Assembly: GCA_900549995.1 (NCBI GenBank)
Contig: URQQ01000018.1
Span: 1-64,000 of the forward strand
From: an uncultured Lachnospiraceae bacterium
Lineage (GTDB): Bacteria > Bacillota > Clostridia > Lachnospirales > Lachnospiraceae
Length of the DNA stretch: 64,000 nt
Direction: 5' to 3'
Below are positions 52,562 through 60,837 of the stretch, piece by piece. The translations under genes and the position numbers were made by a program. Each line of letters starts with the position of its first letter. Position 1 is the first letter of the stretch. The notes beneath the pieces were generated by a model. That model searched no databases. It worked only from the letters and a program-made list of their open reading frames with translations, and was not told the DNA's origin.

Positions 52562-53380
52562 ATGATATTACTGATCAAACTACTGCCTGGTGCCTTCATT
52601 CTCTACCTTTTGCTGCTTCTGCCCCGCTTTTCCAGACGCAGGGAGGTACTTATATTTAATCATCGTTCTTTCGCGCACCGGGGCTTCCATTCTGCCAGCC
52701 AGCTGGTCCCGGAAAATTCTATCCCGGCATTTAAAGAGGCTCTGAAACGCCATCTGGGAATAGAACTGGATGTCCATCTGACAAGAGACGGCAAGGTCGT
52801 CGTCTTCCACGACGATGATCTGTCACGGATGTGTAAGACTCAGGGCACAATAGAGTCCATGACTTACGAAGAGCTCCGCCATCTTCACCTTGGCAATACC
52901 TCCGAACATATTCCTCTTCTGACGGAAGTTCTTTCCCTCGTAGGCGGGCGCGTTCCCCTTCTGATTGAATTAAAGCTTCCGGGAAAGGACACTCTGCTCT
53001 GCCAGAAGACCCAGGAAATTCTTGATTCCTACCAGGGCAGTTACATGATCCAGTCCTTTAATACCCTGGTGCTTCACTGGTACCGGACCAACGCCCCATC
53101 CGTACTCCGCGGACAGCTCTCTTCGAATCTGATGAAGGACAAGGAGAAAAATGTCATGTTTCTGAGATTTTTATCCCGTTTTCTGCTGCTGAACCTCCTT
53201 GGACGGCCGGATTTTATCTCTTACAAATACAAAGACCGTAAAAACCCAAGCCTTTTTCTGCTTCAGTATCTCTACCGCACTCCGGTCGCAGTGTGGACAT
53301 TGCGAAGTGTCAATGACTATAATGACGCAAAAAAAGTATATAATATGACTATTTTTGAAAAAATCGGGGAAAATTATTAA
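52562..53380 (+). CDS. Glycerophosphodiester phosphodiesterase
   Basis: A 272-residue TIM-barrel GDPD. An N-terminal hydrophobic helix (3-21) suggests membrane anchoring. The catalytic pattern is AHRG, then GIELDVHLTRDG and FHDDDL, giving the His, Glu/Asp and His residues of the family; LLIELKLPG holds a further glutamate. It splits glycerophosphodiesters to glycerol-3-phosphate and an alcohol. It begins 25 bp after the lipid kinase. Confidence 0.92.
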   Translation: MILLIKLLPGAFILYLLLLLPRFSRRREVLIFNHRSFAHRGFHSASQLVPENSIPAFKEALKRHLGIELDVHLTRDGKVVVFHDDDLSRMCKTQGTIESMTYEELRHLHLGNTSEHIPLLTEVLSLVGGRVPLLIELKLPGKDTLLCQKTQEILDSYQGSYMIQSFNTLVLHWYRTNAPSVLRGQLSSNLMKDKEKNVMFLRFLSRFLLLNLLGRPDFISYKYKDRKNPSLFLLQYLYRTPVAVWTLRSVNDYNDAKKVYNMTIFEKIGENY

Positions 53381-53396
53381 GATACTATGAATTGGA

Positions 53397-53425
53397 TTGA
53401 GACAAAACTTTATTCATGCTATAAT
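53397..53425 (+). promoter_or_regulatory. Promoter of the PAP2-family gene
   Basis: -35 TTGAGA (53397-53402), 17-bp spacer and a perfect -10 TATAAT (53420-53425), 49 bp before the start codon. Confidence 0.8.
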
Positions 53426-53474
53426 CGAGACGAATAAAAGGAAACCATATTGAATCAATGAGGAAGCGACGATT

Positions 53475-54143
53475 ATGAAAATAAAAAATCTCATACAAAA
53501 GTATAAACATGCTTGGGTGCTGCTGTACGCTTTTATCTACATGCCTTGGTTTCTGTATCTTGAAAAACATGTAACCACAGACTTCCATGTCATCGAAACT
53601 TCGCTGGATGATAAGATCCCGTTTATTGAATATTTTATCATTCCATATCTGCTGTGGTTCGCATTTATCGCTGTTACCATCGGTTACTTTTTCTTTACAG
53701 ATAAAGCCGGATACTACAAGTTAACTGCATTTTTGTTTACCGGAATGACAATTTTTCTGATCGTATCTACCGTATATCCAAACGGTCAGACCCTGCGCCC
53801 TGTAACTTTTGCAAGGGATAACATTTTCGTAGACCTTGTCAAGACGCTCTATAAGACAGATACCCCGACCAACGTACTTCCAAGTATTCATGTATTTAAT
53901 TCCATCGGTGCCTACATCGCAATCTCACACAGCGAGAAACTGCATTCAAAGAAATGGGTCCGCTACGGTGCATTTGTACTGACTGTTCTTATCATTTTAG
54001 CCACGATGTTCTTAAAACAACATTCAGTGATTGATGTAATTACCGCAGGAATTATGGCAATTGTCATGTATCAGGTGATTTACGCTGCAGAATTAAAAAA
54101 AGAAACTTCTCCCTCGAAGAGGATTGTAAGAAAACGTGCTTAA
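53475..54143 (+). CDS. PAP2-family membrane phosphatase
   Basis: A 222-residue protein with about six transmembrane helices. Phosphatase motif two is PSIHVFNSIG and motif three QHSVIDVITAG, with the catalytic histidines; the first motif (K-x6-RP) may be in GQTLRPVTF. It may remove phosphate from phosphatidic acid or a polyprenyl lipid. The gene has its own promoter and terminator. Ribosome site GAGG, nine bases before ATG. Confidence 0.88.
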   Translation: MKIKNLIQKYKHAWVLLYAFIYMPWFLYLEKHVTTDFHVIETSLDDKIPFIEYFIIPYLLWFAFIAVTIGYFFFTDKAGYYKLTAFLFTGMTIFLIVSTVYPNGQTLRPVTFARDNIFVDLVKTLYKTDTPTNVLPSIHVFNSIGAYIAISHSEKLHSKKWVRYGAFVLTVLIILATMFLKQHSVIDVITAGIMAIVMYQVIYAAELKKETSPSKRIVRKRA

Positions 54144-54148
54144 ATTAA

Positions 54149-54188
54149 AAATCTTCAGTTTCCGCTGTTCAGAAACTGAAGATTTTTT
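54149..54188 (+). terminator. Terminator after the PAP2-family gene
   Basis: AAAATCTTCAGTTTC and GAAACTGAAGATTTT form a long stem with an 8-9 base loop, ending in a T-run, 5 bp after the stop. It also faces glf, which ends at 54198, and could act on it too. Confidence 0.9.
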
Positions 54189-54197
54189 AATATGGAA

Positions 54198-55331
54198 TTA
54201 TAAAGTTTTACTCATCTCCAGAGCCTTCTCAACCATCTTATCAATATTATAATACTGATATTCTGCCAGCCGTCCAAGAAGGTGGAAGTTTTTCACATTT
54301 GCTACTTCTTCCTTGTATTTCTCATAAAGCGCCTGATTCTCATCATTTGCAATGACATAATAAGGAATCTGTCCATCCTCCCCGGTATATGCAAACGGAT
54401 ACTCTTTGGAAATCGTTGTTCCTTCGCATTCCTGTCCTGTCAGCCATTTGTATTCCGTAATTCTTGTAAAATCTTCATCCACTGTATAGTTGACAACAGA
54501 ATGTCCCTGATAATCCGGCTTGTCATAATGTTCAAAAGAAAAACGAAGAGTGCGGTAAGGAAGGCGTCCGTATTTACAGTCAAAGAACTCATCCAGCGGC
54601 CCTGTAAAAATCAGCTGCCCGTCAAATGCCTGTCCCTCGTACCACACCTGATCTCCTTTGATCTCAATCACATCTTTTGCCTCGGTGTGAAGCTTCAGCG
54701 TAATCTTTTCATGATCCAGCATTTTCTCATACATCGGTGTAAAACCATCTTTCGGGAGTCCCTGGTATTTATCCGCAAAATACCCGTTGTCATCTGAAAT
54801 ATTGACCGGCACTCTGGCAGTCACGGCAGGATCAATCTCTTCCGGCTTTTTCCCCCACTGTTTCATCGTATAATATACGTAGATGTTGTCATATACAAAT
54901 TTACCGACACGCTTTAAATCTTCATCCTCCTGCTCCATAAGATCCAGAATCGGCACCTTCGTCCCCATTCCATATTTCGCCAGAAGCTTCTCTTTCAGCA
55001 TATCCGCATCTTCCGGAAATGCTTCCTTTAATGTATGAAGATTAAATGGAACCGGCATCAGATTTCCATGTACATTTGCCACAACTTCATGCCGGAAATA
55101 ACGCCAATCCGTGAATCTTGAAAGATACTCGAATACCTCCTCATTGTTCGTATGGAAGATATGCGGGCCGTACAGATGAATCAGCACTCCGTCCTTATCC
55201 TTCTCATCATAACAGTTTCCGCCCACATGATGCTTCTTCTCCAGAACGAGCACCTTCTGCCCCTTCTCAGCAAGTTCCCTTGCGATCACACTCCCAGCCG
55301 TTCCGGCTCCAACTACAATTGCATCGTACAT
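54198..55331 (-). CDS. glf: UDP-galactopyranose mutase
   Basis: A 377-residue FAD enzyme that makes UDP-galactofuranose for surface glycans. The N-terminus is AIVVGAGTAGSVIARELAEKG (dinucleotide fold), then the family HHVGGNCYDE and GPHIFHT motifs; the C-terminus has LGRLAEYQYYNIDKMVEKAL. Its UDP-galactose can come from galE. Start 55331 follows GGGAGG. Its presence suggests galactofuranose-containing cell-surface polymers. Confidence 0.96.
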   Translation of the reverse strand: MYDAIVVGAGTAGSVIARELAEKGQKVLVLEKKHHVGGNCYDEKDKDGVLIHLYGPHIFHTNNEEVFEYLSRFTDWRYFRHEVVANVHGNLMPVPFNLHTLKEAFPEDADMLKEKLLAKYGMGTKVPILDLMEQEDEDLKRVGKFVYDNIYVYYTMKQWGKKPEEIDPAVTARVPVNISDDNGYFADKYQGLPKDGFTPMYEKMLDHEKITLKLHTEAKDVIEIKGDQVWYEGQAFDGQLIFTGPLDEFFDCKYGRLPYRTLRFSFEHYDKPDYQGHSVVNYTVDEDFTRITEYKWLTGQECEGTTISKEYPFAYTGEDGQIPYYVIANDENQALYEKYKEEVANVKNFHLLGRLAEYQYYNIDKMVEKALEMSKTL

Positions 55332-55387
55332 TTTATAAATCCTCCCTTGTTCATTCCATGATCAGCTCATGTCACACTCTATCGATA

Positions 55388-55416
55388 AGTATATCAGCCA
55401 GACAACGGTTTTGCAA
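55388..55416 (-). promoter_or_regulatory. Promoter of glf
   Basis: On the minus strand, -35 TTGCAA (55411-55416), 17-bp spacer, -10 TATACT (55388-55393). The -35 touches the stop codon of the upstream small gene. Confidence 0.7.
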
Positions 55417-55752
55417 TCACTCTTCCTCCATCATGACCATATGCGCAACGGCAACCTCATTATCGTCGCCCTCACCGCCATACATACTCATCTGAATCAG
55501 CATCACACGCTCCTTCGCCATCGAAAGCTCCCCGGCTATCTGATCCGAGTCCTTGCCGGCTGCCATCAAAGCCTTCACAGCCCGCACCTCTTTGACTACC
55601 TCGCTCAGCCTCCCGGCGCCTTCCTCCGCCGCCACCGCCGGCTCATCATCCTCATCCACCTGAAAATCCTCAAGCTTTAACTCCCGCTTATTCTGATCCG
55701 GGTTCAGGAACTCCTCCATCTCCCAGTCGGTTAGTTTATTGTCTTTAGTCAT
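55417..55752 (-). CDS. Small acidic protein of unknown function
   Basis: A 111-residue, strongly acidic protein (MTKDNKLTDWEMEEFLNP at the start; EDDEPAVAAEEG in the middle). Helical stretches RLSEVVKEVRAVKALMAAGKDSDQIAGELSMAKERV may form a coiled-coil or small HTH-like unit. The end is methionine and glutamate rich. Not recognised. The ribosome site AAAGGAG is good, so it is probably real. It lies between the inverted-repeat element and glf. Confidence 0.7.
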   Translation of the reverse strand: MTKDNKLTDWEMEEFLNPDQNKRELKLEDFQVDEDDEPAVAAEEGAGRLSEVVKEVRAVKALMAAGKDSDQIAGELSMAKERVMLIQMSMYGGEGDDNEVAVAHMVMMEEE

Positions 55753-55771
55753 TTGAAACTCCTTTCTATTT

Positions 55772-56154
55772 GGGGACGTAATCCTTTTCAGTTGTATTAC
55801 GTCCCAAACTTAGTTTAGACCTGTCCCTTTTTGTAATTTAACCTGTCCCCAAATGAAACTTGTACTTAGCAAAACTCCCATTTACGCCATTTGTCTCAGA
55901 CTTCCTTTAATAATAATGGCTAAAAATGTAGTATTCGTACTTGCCCGCCTCACCAACCTGTTTCCTCAAGTTTCCAAAACCCGCACAGTTGCGGACTTTC
56001 AGCTTTATAGTGGTCGATTTGACACCGTCCATGAAACGGCTATTTTCTTCTTTTGGAACAGGTAATACCGCAGTTGGGGACAGGTTTAACTGCAATTAGG
56101 GACAGGTTGATTTGCAGTTTGGGACGTAATACAATTGAAAAAGATTACGTCCCT
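55772..56154. mobile_element. Non-autonomous element with 38-bp terminal inverted repeats
   Basis: A 383-bp segment flanked by 38-bp inverted repeats (55772-55809 and 56117-56154; 35 of 38 identical). Each repeat is itself a hairpin: GGGACGTAAT and ATTACGTCCC flank a short loop. Inside, GGGACAGGTT motifs and their complements (CCTGTCCC) recur near both ends. Two small open frames (55853-56065 plus, 55907-56095 minus) show no recognised protein. It looks like a MITE or REP-like cassette, possibly moved by a Y1-type transposase coded elsewhere. Confidence 0.75.
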
Positions 56155-56159
56155 AATTA

Positions 56160-57893
56160 CTAATTACCCAACCACCGTTTAAACCCGTCGAACGCGGACG
56201 GCATCGGATATTTTTCCTTAATTTCATCGAGTTTCGCGAACAGGAATTTGTGATTGTTTGTTTTTTCCAGTTCGTCTACGATGACTTCGTACCCGGTCAT
56301 ATGCCATTCTACGTGGCTGAAAATGTGTTTTGCGGGTGGAAGTTTTTTCAGTCTGACGGGTGTGAGTCCCAGGTCTTTACAGTAGGCGACGGCCTCTTTT
56401 TCATCCAGACAGCCTTCGGTGTTGGGCAGTTCGTACATCCCGGCCAGCAGTCCTTTGGCAGGGCGTTTCTGTACTGCGGCAGCTTCCCCGTCTTTAAAGA
56501 TGAAGACGGTCCGGTCTTCAATTCTGCGGTCTTTCGCCTTTTTCTTCACCGGGAGCTGCATCACAATGTCTTTTTTCTTCGCCAGACAGAGATGCGCCAC
56601 CGGGCATATTTCACATTTTGCCATACCGTTCGGCACACATACGAGGGCGCCCAGTTCAATCAGCCCCTGGTTGAAATCGCTTGCAGCATTTTGGGGAATG
56701 ACTGTTTCAAGCGCCGCCTCAACTTTTTTCCGCACGCTTTCCTTCATAATATCTTCATCGCTTGCCAGGATCCTGGATACGACCCGCAGTACATTTCCAT
56801 CAACTGCGGGTTTGGGAATTCCGTAGGCAAAGGAGCTGATCGCCCCCGCCGTATAATTCCCGATTCCTTTCAGCGAGCGGATTTCCTCATACGTATGGGG
56901 AAATTCCCCGCCGTGAAGTTCCATGATCTGCTGCGCCGCCTTTTGCATATTGCGGACACGGTTATAATACCCCAGTCCTTCCCACAATTTCAGCAGACGG
57001 TCCTCCGGCACCTCAGAAAGCTCCCGGACCCCCGGAAGTTCTGACAAAAATCTTTCATAATAAGGTTTCACCGCCTCGACTCTCGTCTGCTGAAGCATAA
57101 TCTCCGAAACCCAGACACGGTAGGCGTTCACATGTGACCGCCACGGAAGTTCCCGCTTATTTTCACGGTACCACTCCACAATCGGCTCTGCCATCTCATA
57201 TAATTCAGGCCACTTAAGAATCACCGGCACTTCCCCTTTCACCTGAATCCAGTCCGGTTCCACGTCACATTCCACCGCTCTGACATGCACTCCCTGCTTC
57301 TGCGCTTCCTCAAGTGCCTCGCCAAACGCCGGATGCGTGTCCATATTGGGCGTAAAATACTTTGCACCAGACAATTGAATGACAAGCAGCACATACGCCT
57401 CATATCCATCCTGAACGGCCTTTGAAAGTTCTCTTACGTGCTTCACAGCCCTTTCGCTTGGCGCATCCGGAAAACGGACAACTCCGCGCTCCTCCAGCGT
57501 GACCCCTTTGACTTCCACAAGGATCTTTTTCTCCCCCGCTTCCACATAGAGATCAATCCTGGAATTACCATACTTGTACTCCGGCTGAATCTTATCCACA
57601 TTTTCCAGAAGATTTCCCGCTTCTATCCACTCCCACGCAAGTGCGTTGGGGATTTGTGAATCAATATTGACAATGCGCCCTTCCTTTTCCACAGCAATCA
57701 GATCCCACTTCGTCGCCCGATCAGCGTTTTCGGCCTCCTGTACATACACAGACACCCCGAGCCATAAGAGCTCCCGAAGCCGCCCTGTGTTCTTCACATG
57801 AACCTTCTCACTTGTCCCATCAATCTCCACATAGGCAACGAAACGGTTGGGCCGCTTTAGAAATGTACCTCTTCTTACTCTGTCATATCTCAT
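56160..57893 (-). CDS. SfsA-MutY fusion: DNA/RNA nuclease domain plus adenine DNA glycosylase
   Basis: A 577-residue fusion. Residues 1-225 form an SfsA domain with the nuclease-type RIDLY (Asp114) and VEVKG (Glu127, Lys129), then FPDAPSERAVKHVREL. Residues 230-577 form MutY: Glu264 in VSEIMLQQT, helix-hairpin-helix LKGIGNYTAGA, catalytic Asp365 in AVDGNV, four iron-sulfur cysteines (419, 427, 430, 436), and a NUDIX-like 8-oxoG recognition domain (470-577). MutY removes adenine opposite 8-oxoguanine. Start overlaps the arsC-like stop by ATGA. Fusion is supported by one open frame without break. Confidence 0.92.
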   Translation of the reverse strand: MRYDRVRRGTFLKRPNRFVAYVEIDGTSEKVHVKNTGRLRELLWLGVSVYVQEAENADRATKWDLIAVEKEGRIVNIDSQIPNALAWEWIEAGNLLENVDKIQPEYKYGNSRIDLYVEAGEKKILVEVKGVTLEERGVVRFPDAPSERAVKHVRELSKAVQDGYEAYVLLVIQLSGAKYFTPNMDTHPAFGEALEEAQKQGVHVRAVECDVEPDWIQVKGEVPVILKWPELYEMAEPIVEWYRENKRELPWRSHVNAYRVWVSEIMLQQTRVEAVKPYYERFLSELPGVRELSEVPEDRLLKLWEGLGYYNRVRNMQKAAQQIMELHGGEFPHTYEEIRSLKGIGNYTAGAISSFAYGIPKPAVDGNVLRVVSRILASDEDIMKESVRKKVEAALETVIPQNAASDFNQGLIELGALVCVPNGMAKCEICPVAHLCLAKKKDIVMQLPVKKKAKDRRIEDRTVFIFKDGEAAAVQKRPAKGLLAGMYELPNTEGCLDEKEAVAYCKDLGLTPVRLKKLPPAKHIFSHVEWHMTGYEVIVDELEKTNNHKFLFAKLDEIKEKYPMPSAFDGFKRWLGN

Positions 57894-58267
57894 AGACTGC
57901 AGGCTCCGTCACAGGAATTCCCCCACTCCTTCTCTTTAAAACCTGGAATCACAAAAGAATCTCCCACAAGAAGCGGCCGCTTCACAAGCATACCATCTGT
58001 CGCAAGAAGTTCATACTGCTCCTCCTCCGACATCTCAGGAAGCCTGTCCTTTAATTCCAGCTCCCTGTATTTCATTCCGCTCGTGTTGAAGAAACGCTTC
58101 AGCGGAAGCCCGCTCCTTTTGTGCCACTCTTTCAGTTCAGACACGGTCGGATTCTCCTCTACGATATCTCTGTCCGTATAATCTACATGCATATCATCCA
58201 GCCATTTCTTCGCCTTTTTACACGTACTGCATTTTGGATATTCTATAAATAAAATACTCATCTTCAT
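57890..58267 (-). CDS. ArsC/Spx-family (YffB-like) thioredoxin-fold protein
   Basis: A 125-residue protein with a redox CSTC motif near residue 13 (YPKCSTCKKAKKWLDD), then LKRFFNTSG and the VKRPLLVGDSFVIPGF C-terminal strand, as in ArsC and YffB proteins. True arsenate reductase activity is not shown by sequence alone. Start 58267 follows AAAGG; ATG 58261 is an alternative. The C-terminus has two further cysteines (SCDGAC), not typical for the family. It overlaps the SfsA-MutY gene by four bases. Confidence 0.88.
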   Translation of the reverse strand: MKMSILFIEYPKCSTCKKAKKWLDDMHVDYTDRDIVEENPTVSELKEWHKRSGLPLKRFFNTSGMKYRELELKDRLPEMSEEEQYELLATDGMLVKRPLLVGDSFVIPGFKEKEWGNSCDGACSL

Positions 58268-58331
58268 TTTTCCTTTCTGTGATCTTCTTATATCTGGTAC
58301 TATTATATGAAATCTGGCGCCCAAACTCAAG

Positions 58332-58369
58332 TAAAACAGCCAGGTATCTGTTTATAGAATACCTGGCTG
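58332..58369 (-). terminator. Terminator of the amino-acid ABC operon
   Basis: CAGCCAGGTAT (58337-58347) and its complement (58359-58369) form an 11-bp stem, followed on the minus strand by TTTTAC, 35 bp after the ATPase stop. Confidence 0.88.
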
Positions 58370-58404
58370 CACATATTTCTATTCAATTCGTACGTTTAAC
58401 CTTG

Positions 58405-59154
58405 CTAAGCTAACACTTTGGACAAAAATTCCTGAAGTCTCGCATCTTTTGGATTGGCAAAAAATTCATCCGGCTTCGCCTCTTCTTTGACCTGCCCTTC
58501 ATCGATAAACAGCACCCTGCTTCCGACTTCCTTGGCAAATCCCATCTCGTGCGTCACCACAACCATTGTCATTCCATCTCTGGCGAGTTTCCTCATAATC
58601 TCGAGCACCTCACCGACCATTTCCGGGTCAAGTGCAGAAGTCGGTTCATCGAACAGCATTACATCCGGATCCATCGCAAGCGATCTCACAATGGCAATTC
58701 TCTGCTTCTGTCCGCCGGACAGCTGCACCGGGTATGCATTCGCTTTTTCCCGGAGCCCGACCATATCAAGCAGCTCCAGACCACGTTTCTCGGCATCAGC
58801 CTTACTCTTATTCAGAAGCTTAATCGGCGCAAGTGTAATGTTCTCCATGATCGTCTTATGAGGGAACAGGTTAAAATGCTGGAATACCATCCCCATCTTC
58901 TGACGGTGTTTATCCAGATCCACTTTCTTATCCGTGATGTCGACTCCCTCAAAATAGATGTGCCCGGTCGTCGGCACCTCCAAAAGATTTAAGGATCTCA
59001 GAAATGTCGATTTTCCAGAACCGGAAGGCCCGACAATCACGACCACTTCCCCTTTTTTTATTTCCTGGGAAATTCCGTTTAACGCATGAAATTTGCCATA
59101 TATTTTGTGTACATCTTCTACTTTAATTAATACGTCTCCCTGATTAATGGTCAC
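58405..59154 (-). CDS. Polar amino-acid ABC transporter ATPase (GlnQ-type)
   Basis: A 249-residue ATPase: Walker A GPSGSGKST, the polar-amino-acid signature QHFNLFPHKTIMENITLAP, QLSGGQKQR, MLFDEPTSALDPE and VTHEMGFA. The GTG start at 59154 overlaps the permease stop region by 11 bases and has AGGAGG about ten bases upstream. It drives the importer with the permease and lipoprotein that follow. Ligand is probably glutamine, cystine or a related amino acid, not fixed by sequence. Confidence 0.94.
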   Translation of the reverse strand: MTINQGDVLIKVEDVHKIYGKFHALNGISQEIKKGEVVVIVGPSGSGKSTFLRSLNLLEVPTTGHIYFEGVDITDKKVDLDKHRQKMGMVFQHFNLFPHKTIMENITLAPIKLLNKSKADAEKRGLELLDMVGLREKANAYPVQLSGGQKQRIAIVRSLAMDPDVMLFDEPTSALDPEMVGEVLEIMRKLARDGMTMVVVTHEMGFAKEVGSRVLFIDEGQVKEEAKPDEFFANPKDARLQEFLSKVLA

Positions 59155-59833
59155 TGTTTCTCAGCCTCCTTTCCAGAAGATTGACAAGTTTTGAGAAAAT
59201 CATCACCATGATCAGGTAGATCAGCGCCACTGCAATCAGAGGCATAAACGCGTCATATGTACGGCTCCTGATAATGTCCCCGCCTTTTGTCAGATCCTGA
59301 AGTGCAATATATCCCGAAACTGATGTCTCTTTTAATAGTGAAATAAACTCATTGCCGAGCGCAGGCAGAATATTTTTAAACGCCTGCGGCATGATGATGT
59401 AGATCATCGTCTGTCTGTAATTAAACCCGAGGCTTCTTCCAGCCTCGAACTGTCCTTCATCAATCGACATGATTCCGGACCTGAAAATCTCAGCCACATA
59501 GGCACCGGAGTTTATACCGAAGGCCATAACAGCGACCACCGTTTTACTGATATCTGAACTTCCGAATATAACAAAATAAATAATCAGAAGCTGTACAACA
59601 ACCGGCGTTCCCCTGATCACCGTAATATAAAGATTGCAGATAAAGTTTAATATCTTCATCTTCCCGGTCTTATCATGTGTCGACCGGATAATTGCGATCA
59701 CAAATCCAAGCACCACACCGAGAATCAGAGCAAAAAACGTAACAATCAATGTTACCTTGAGCCCCTCCAGAATGTATCTGTAGCGGTGATCTGTTATGAA
59801 GTTCATAATAAACCGTTCTTGTAAATTTCCCAT
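59144..59833 (-). CDS. Polar amino-acid ABC transporter permease
   Basis: A 229-residue permease of the HisMQ/GlnP type with five or so helices. RGTPVVVQLLIIYFVIFG and EIFRSGIMSIDEGQFEAGRSLGFNYRQTMIYIIMPQAFKN are the family motifs. Start 59833 follows GAGAGGA; ATG 59806 is possible. Only one permease is present, so it is probably a homodimer. Confidence 0.94.
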   Translation of the reverse strand: MGNLQERFIMNFITDHRYRYILEGLKVTLIVTFFALILGVVLGFVIAIIRSTHDKTGKMKILNFICNLYITVIRGTPVVVQLLIIYFVIFGSSDISKTVVAVMAFGINSGAYVAEIFRSGIMSIDEGQFEAGRSLGFNYRQTMIYIIMPQAFKNILPALGNEFISLLKETSVSGYIALQDLTKGGDIIRSRTYDAFMPLIAVALIYLIMVMIFSKLVNLLERRLRNSDH

Positions 59834-59861
59834 GTGTTATCCTCTCAACTTTCAGAAGGCT

Positions 59862-60683
59862 TTATTTATCCTGTACAATGATTACCTGGCGTCCTGTGTA
59901 ATATGTATCTGAAAAATCAACCTGAGTTTCTCTTTCCTCTGTCACTGTCATACCCGCAGCTCCAAAGTCTGCTTTTCCGCCCTGTACTGCCGGGATAATA
60001 GAATCAAATGCCATATCCTCAATTTTCAGTGTCATGCCAAGTCTGTCAGCAATTGCCTGCGCAAGGTCTGCATCGATTCCCATGATCTTATCGTTGTCAT
60101 GATATTCATATGGAGGGAACTCTGCATTAGTAGCCATCACAAGCTCACCTTTGGATGTATCCGTTCCTTCCGGAGTTGTATAGTAATTTTCACCTGCTGC
60201 ATCGCCGATATAAGAATTTACGATCTGATCAAATGTTCCGTCATCTTTCAGTTCTTTTAAGACTGTGTTAAACTGTTCTGTCAGCTCACTGTCCTTTTTA
60301 AAGCACATTGCATAATCCTCTTCTGTATATGCAGATTCTACAATTTTAAGTCCCTCATTCTCTGCCACAAATGTCTGCGCAGGCTGGTCATCGATAACTA
60401 CAGCATCGATCTTTCCCTGCTGAAGAGCCTGTACCGCTTCAAATCCTTTGTTGTAACGCTCTACATTTTCATCACCGAAATCATCAGTTACACTCATATC
60501 TCCAGTTGTTCCAAGCTGAACGCCGACTTTCTTTCCTTCCAGATCATCTTTGCTCGTGATCTCTGTACTTGCCTTTGCATCTTTATTGCTGCTCTTGGAC
60601 TCCTCTTTCTTTGATCCACAGGCTGCCATTGATGCCACACATGCAACAGTTAATACTGTGCACAAAATCTTCTTCATTTTCAT
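59862..60683 (-). CDS. Amino-acid-binding lipoprotein
   Basis: A 273-residue type II binding protein. Signal peptide with lipobox (SMAAC), then a lysine/serine linker. The mature part has DLEGKKVGVQLGTTGD, then FPPYEYHDNDKIMGIDADLAQAIADRLG and AAGMTVTEERETQVDFSDTYY, the SBP_bac_3 signature. It delivers an amino acid to the permease. Start 60683 follows GAGGG; a frame to 60713 adds an unlikely tail. Confidence 0.94.
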   Translation of the reverse strand: MKMKKILCTVLTVACVASMAACGSKKEESKSSNKDAKASTEITSKDDLEGKKVGVQLGTTGDMSVTDDFGDENVERYNKGFEAVQALQQGKIDAVVIDDQPAQTFVAENEGLKIVESAYTEEDYAMCFKKDSELTEQFNTVLKELKDDGTFDQIVNSYIGDAAGENYYTTPEGTDTSKGELVMATNAEFPPYEYHDNDKIMGIDADLAQAIADRLGMTLKIEDMAFDSIIPAVQGGKADFGAAGMTVTEERETQVDFSDTYYTGRQVIIVQDK

Positions 60684-60752
60684 AATTTTTCCCTCTTTCT
60701 TCATTTCTTGCATAAAAATTCATTTGTCTTTTTATTCTATCACTTTTTATGC

Positions 60753-60784
60753 AAAAGTCAACTCCCCGGCGCAATACCAGGGAG
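60753..60784 (-). terminator. Possible terminator of uppP
   Basis: CTCCCCGG (60762-60769) and CCAGGGAG (60777-60784) form an 8-bp stem (one G-T pair) with TTGACTTTT on the exit side, about 55 bp after uppP. The tail is only moderately T-rich. Confidence 0.55.
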
Positions 60785-60837
60785 CTTCTTTTTGCAACTG
60801 TATCTTGAAAACAGGCATCTATTTCATAATTCGTGCA

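Noticed and set aside
55853..56095. Two small overlapping frames (70 and 62 codons) inside the inverted-repeat element
   Set aside because: They lie on opposite strands, have no ribosome site and no recognisable transposase motif.
57890..58267. Arsenic-resistance locus
   Set aside because: The ArsC-like gene has no arsenite pump or metal-type ArsR beside it; the ArsR-type gene at 50554 belongs with the galactose genes.
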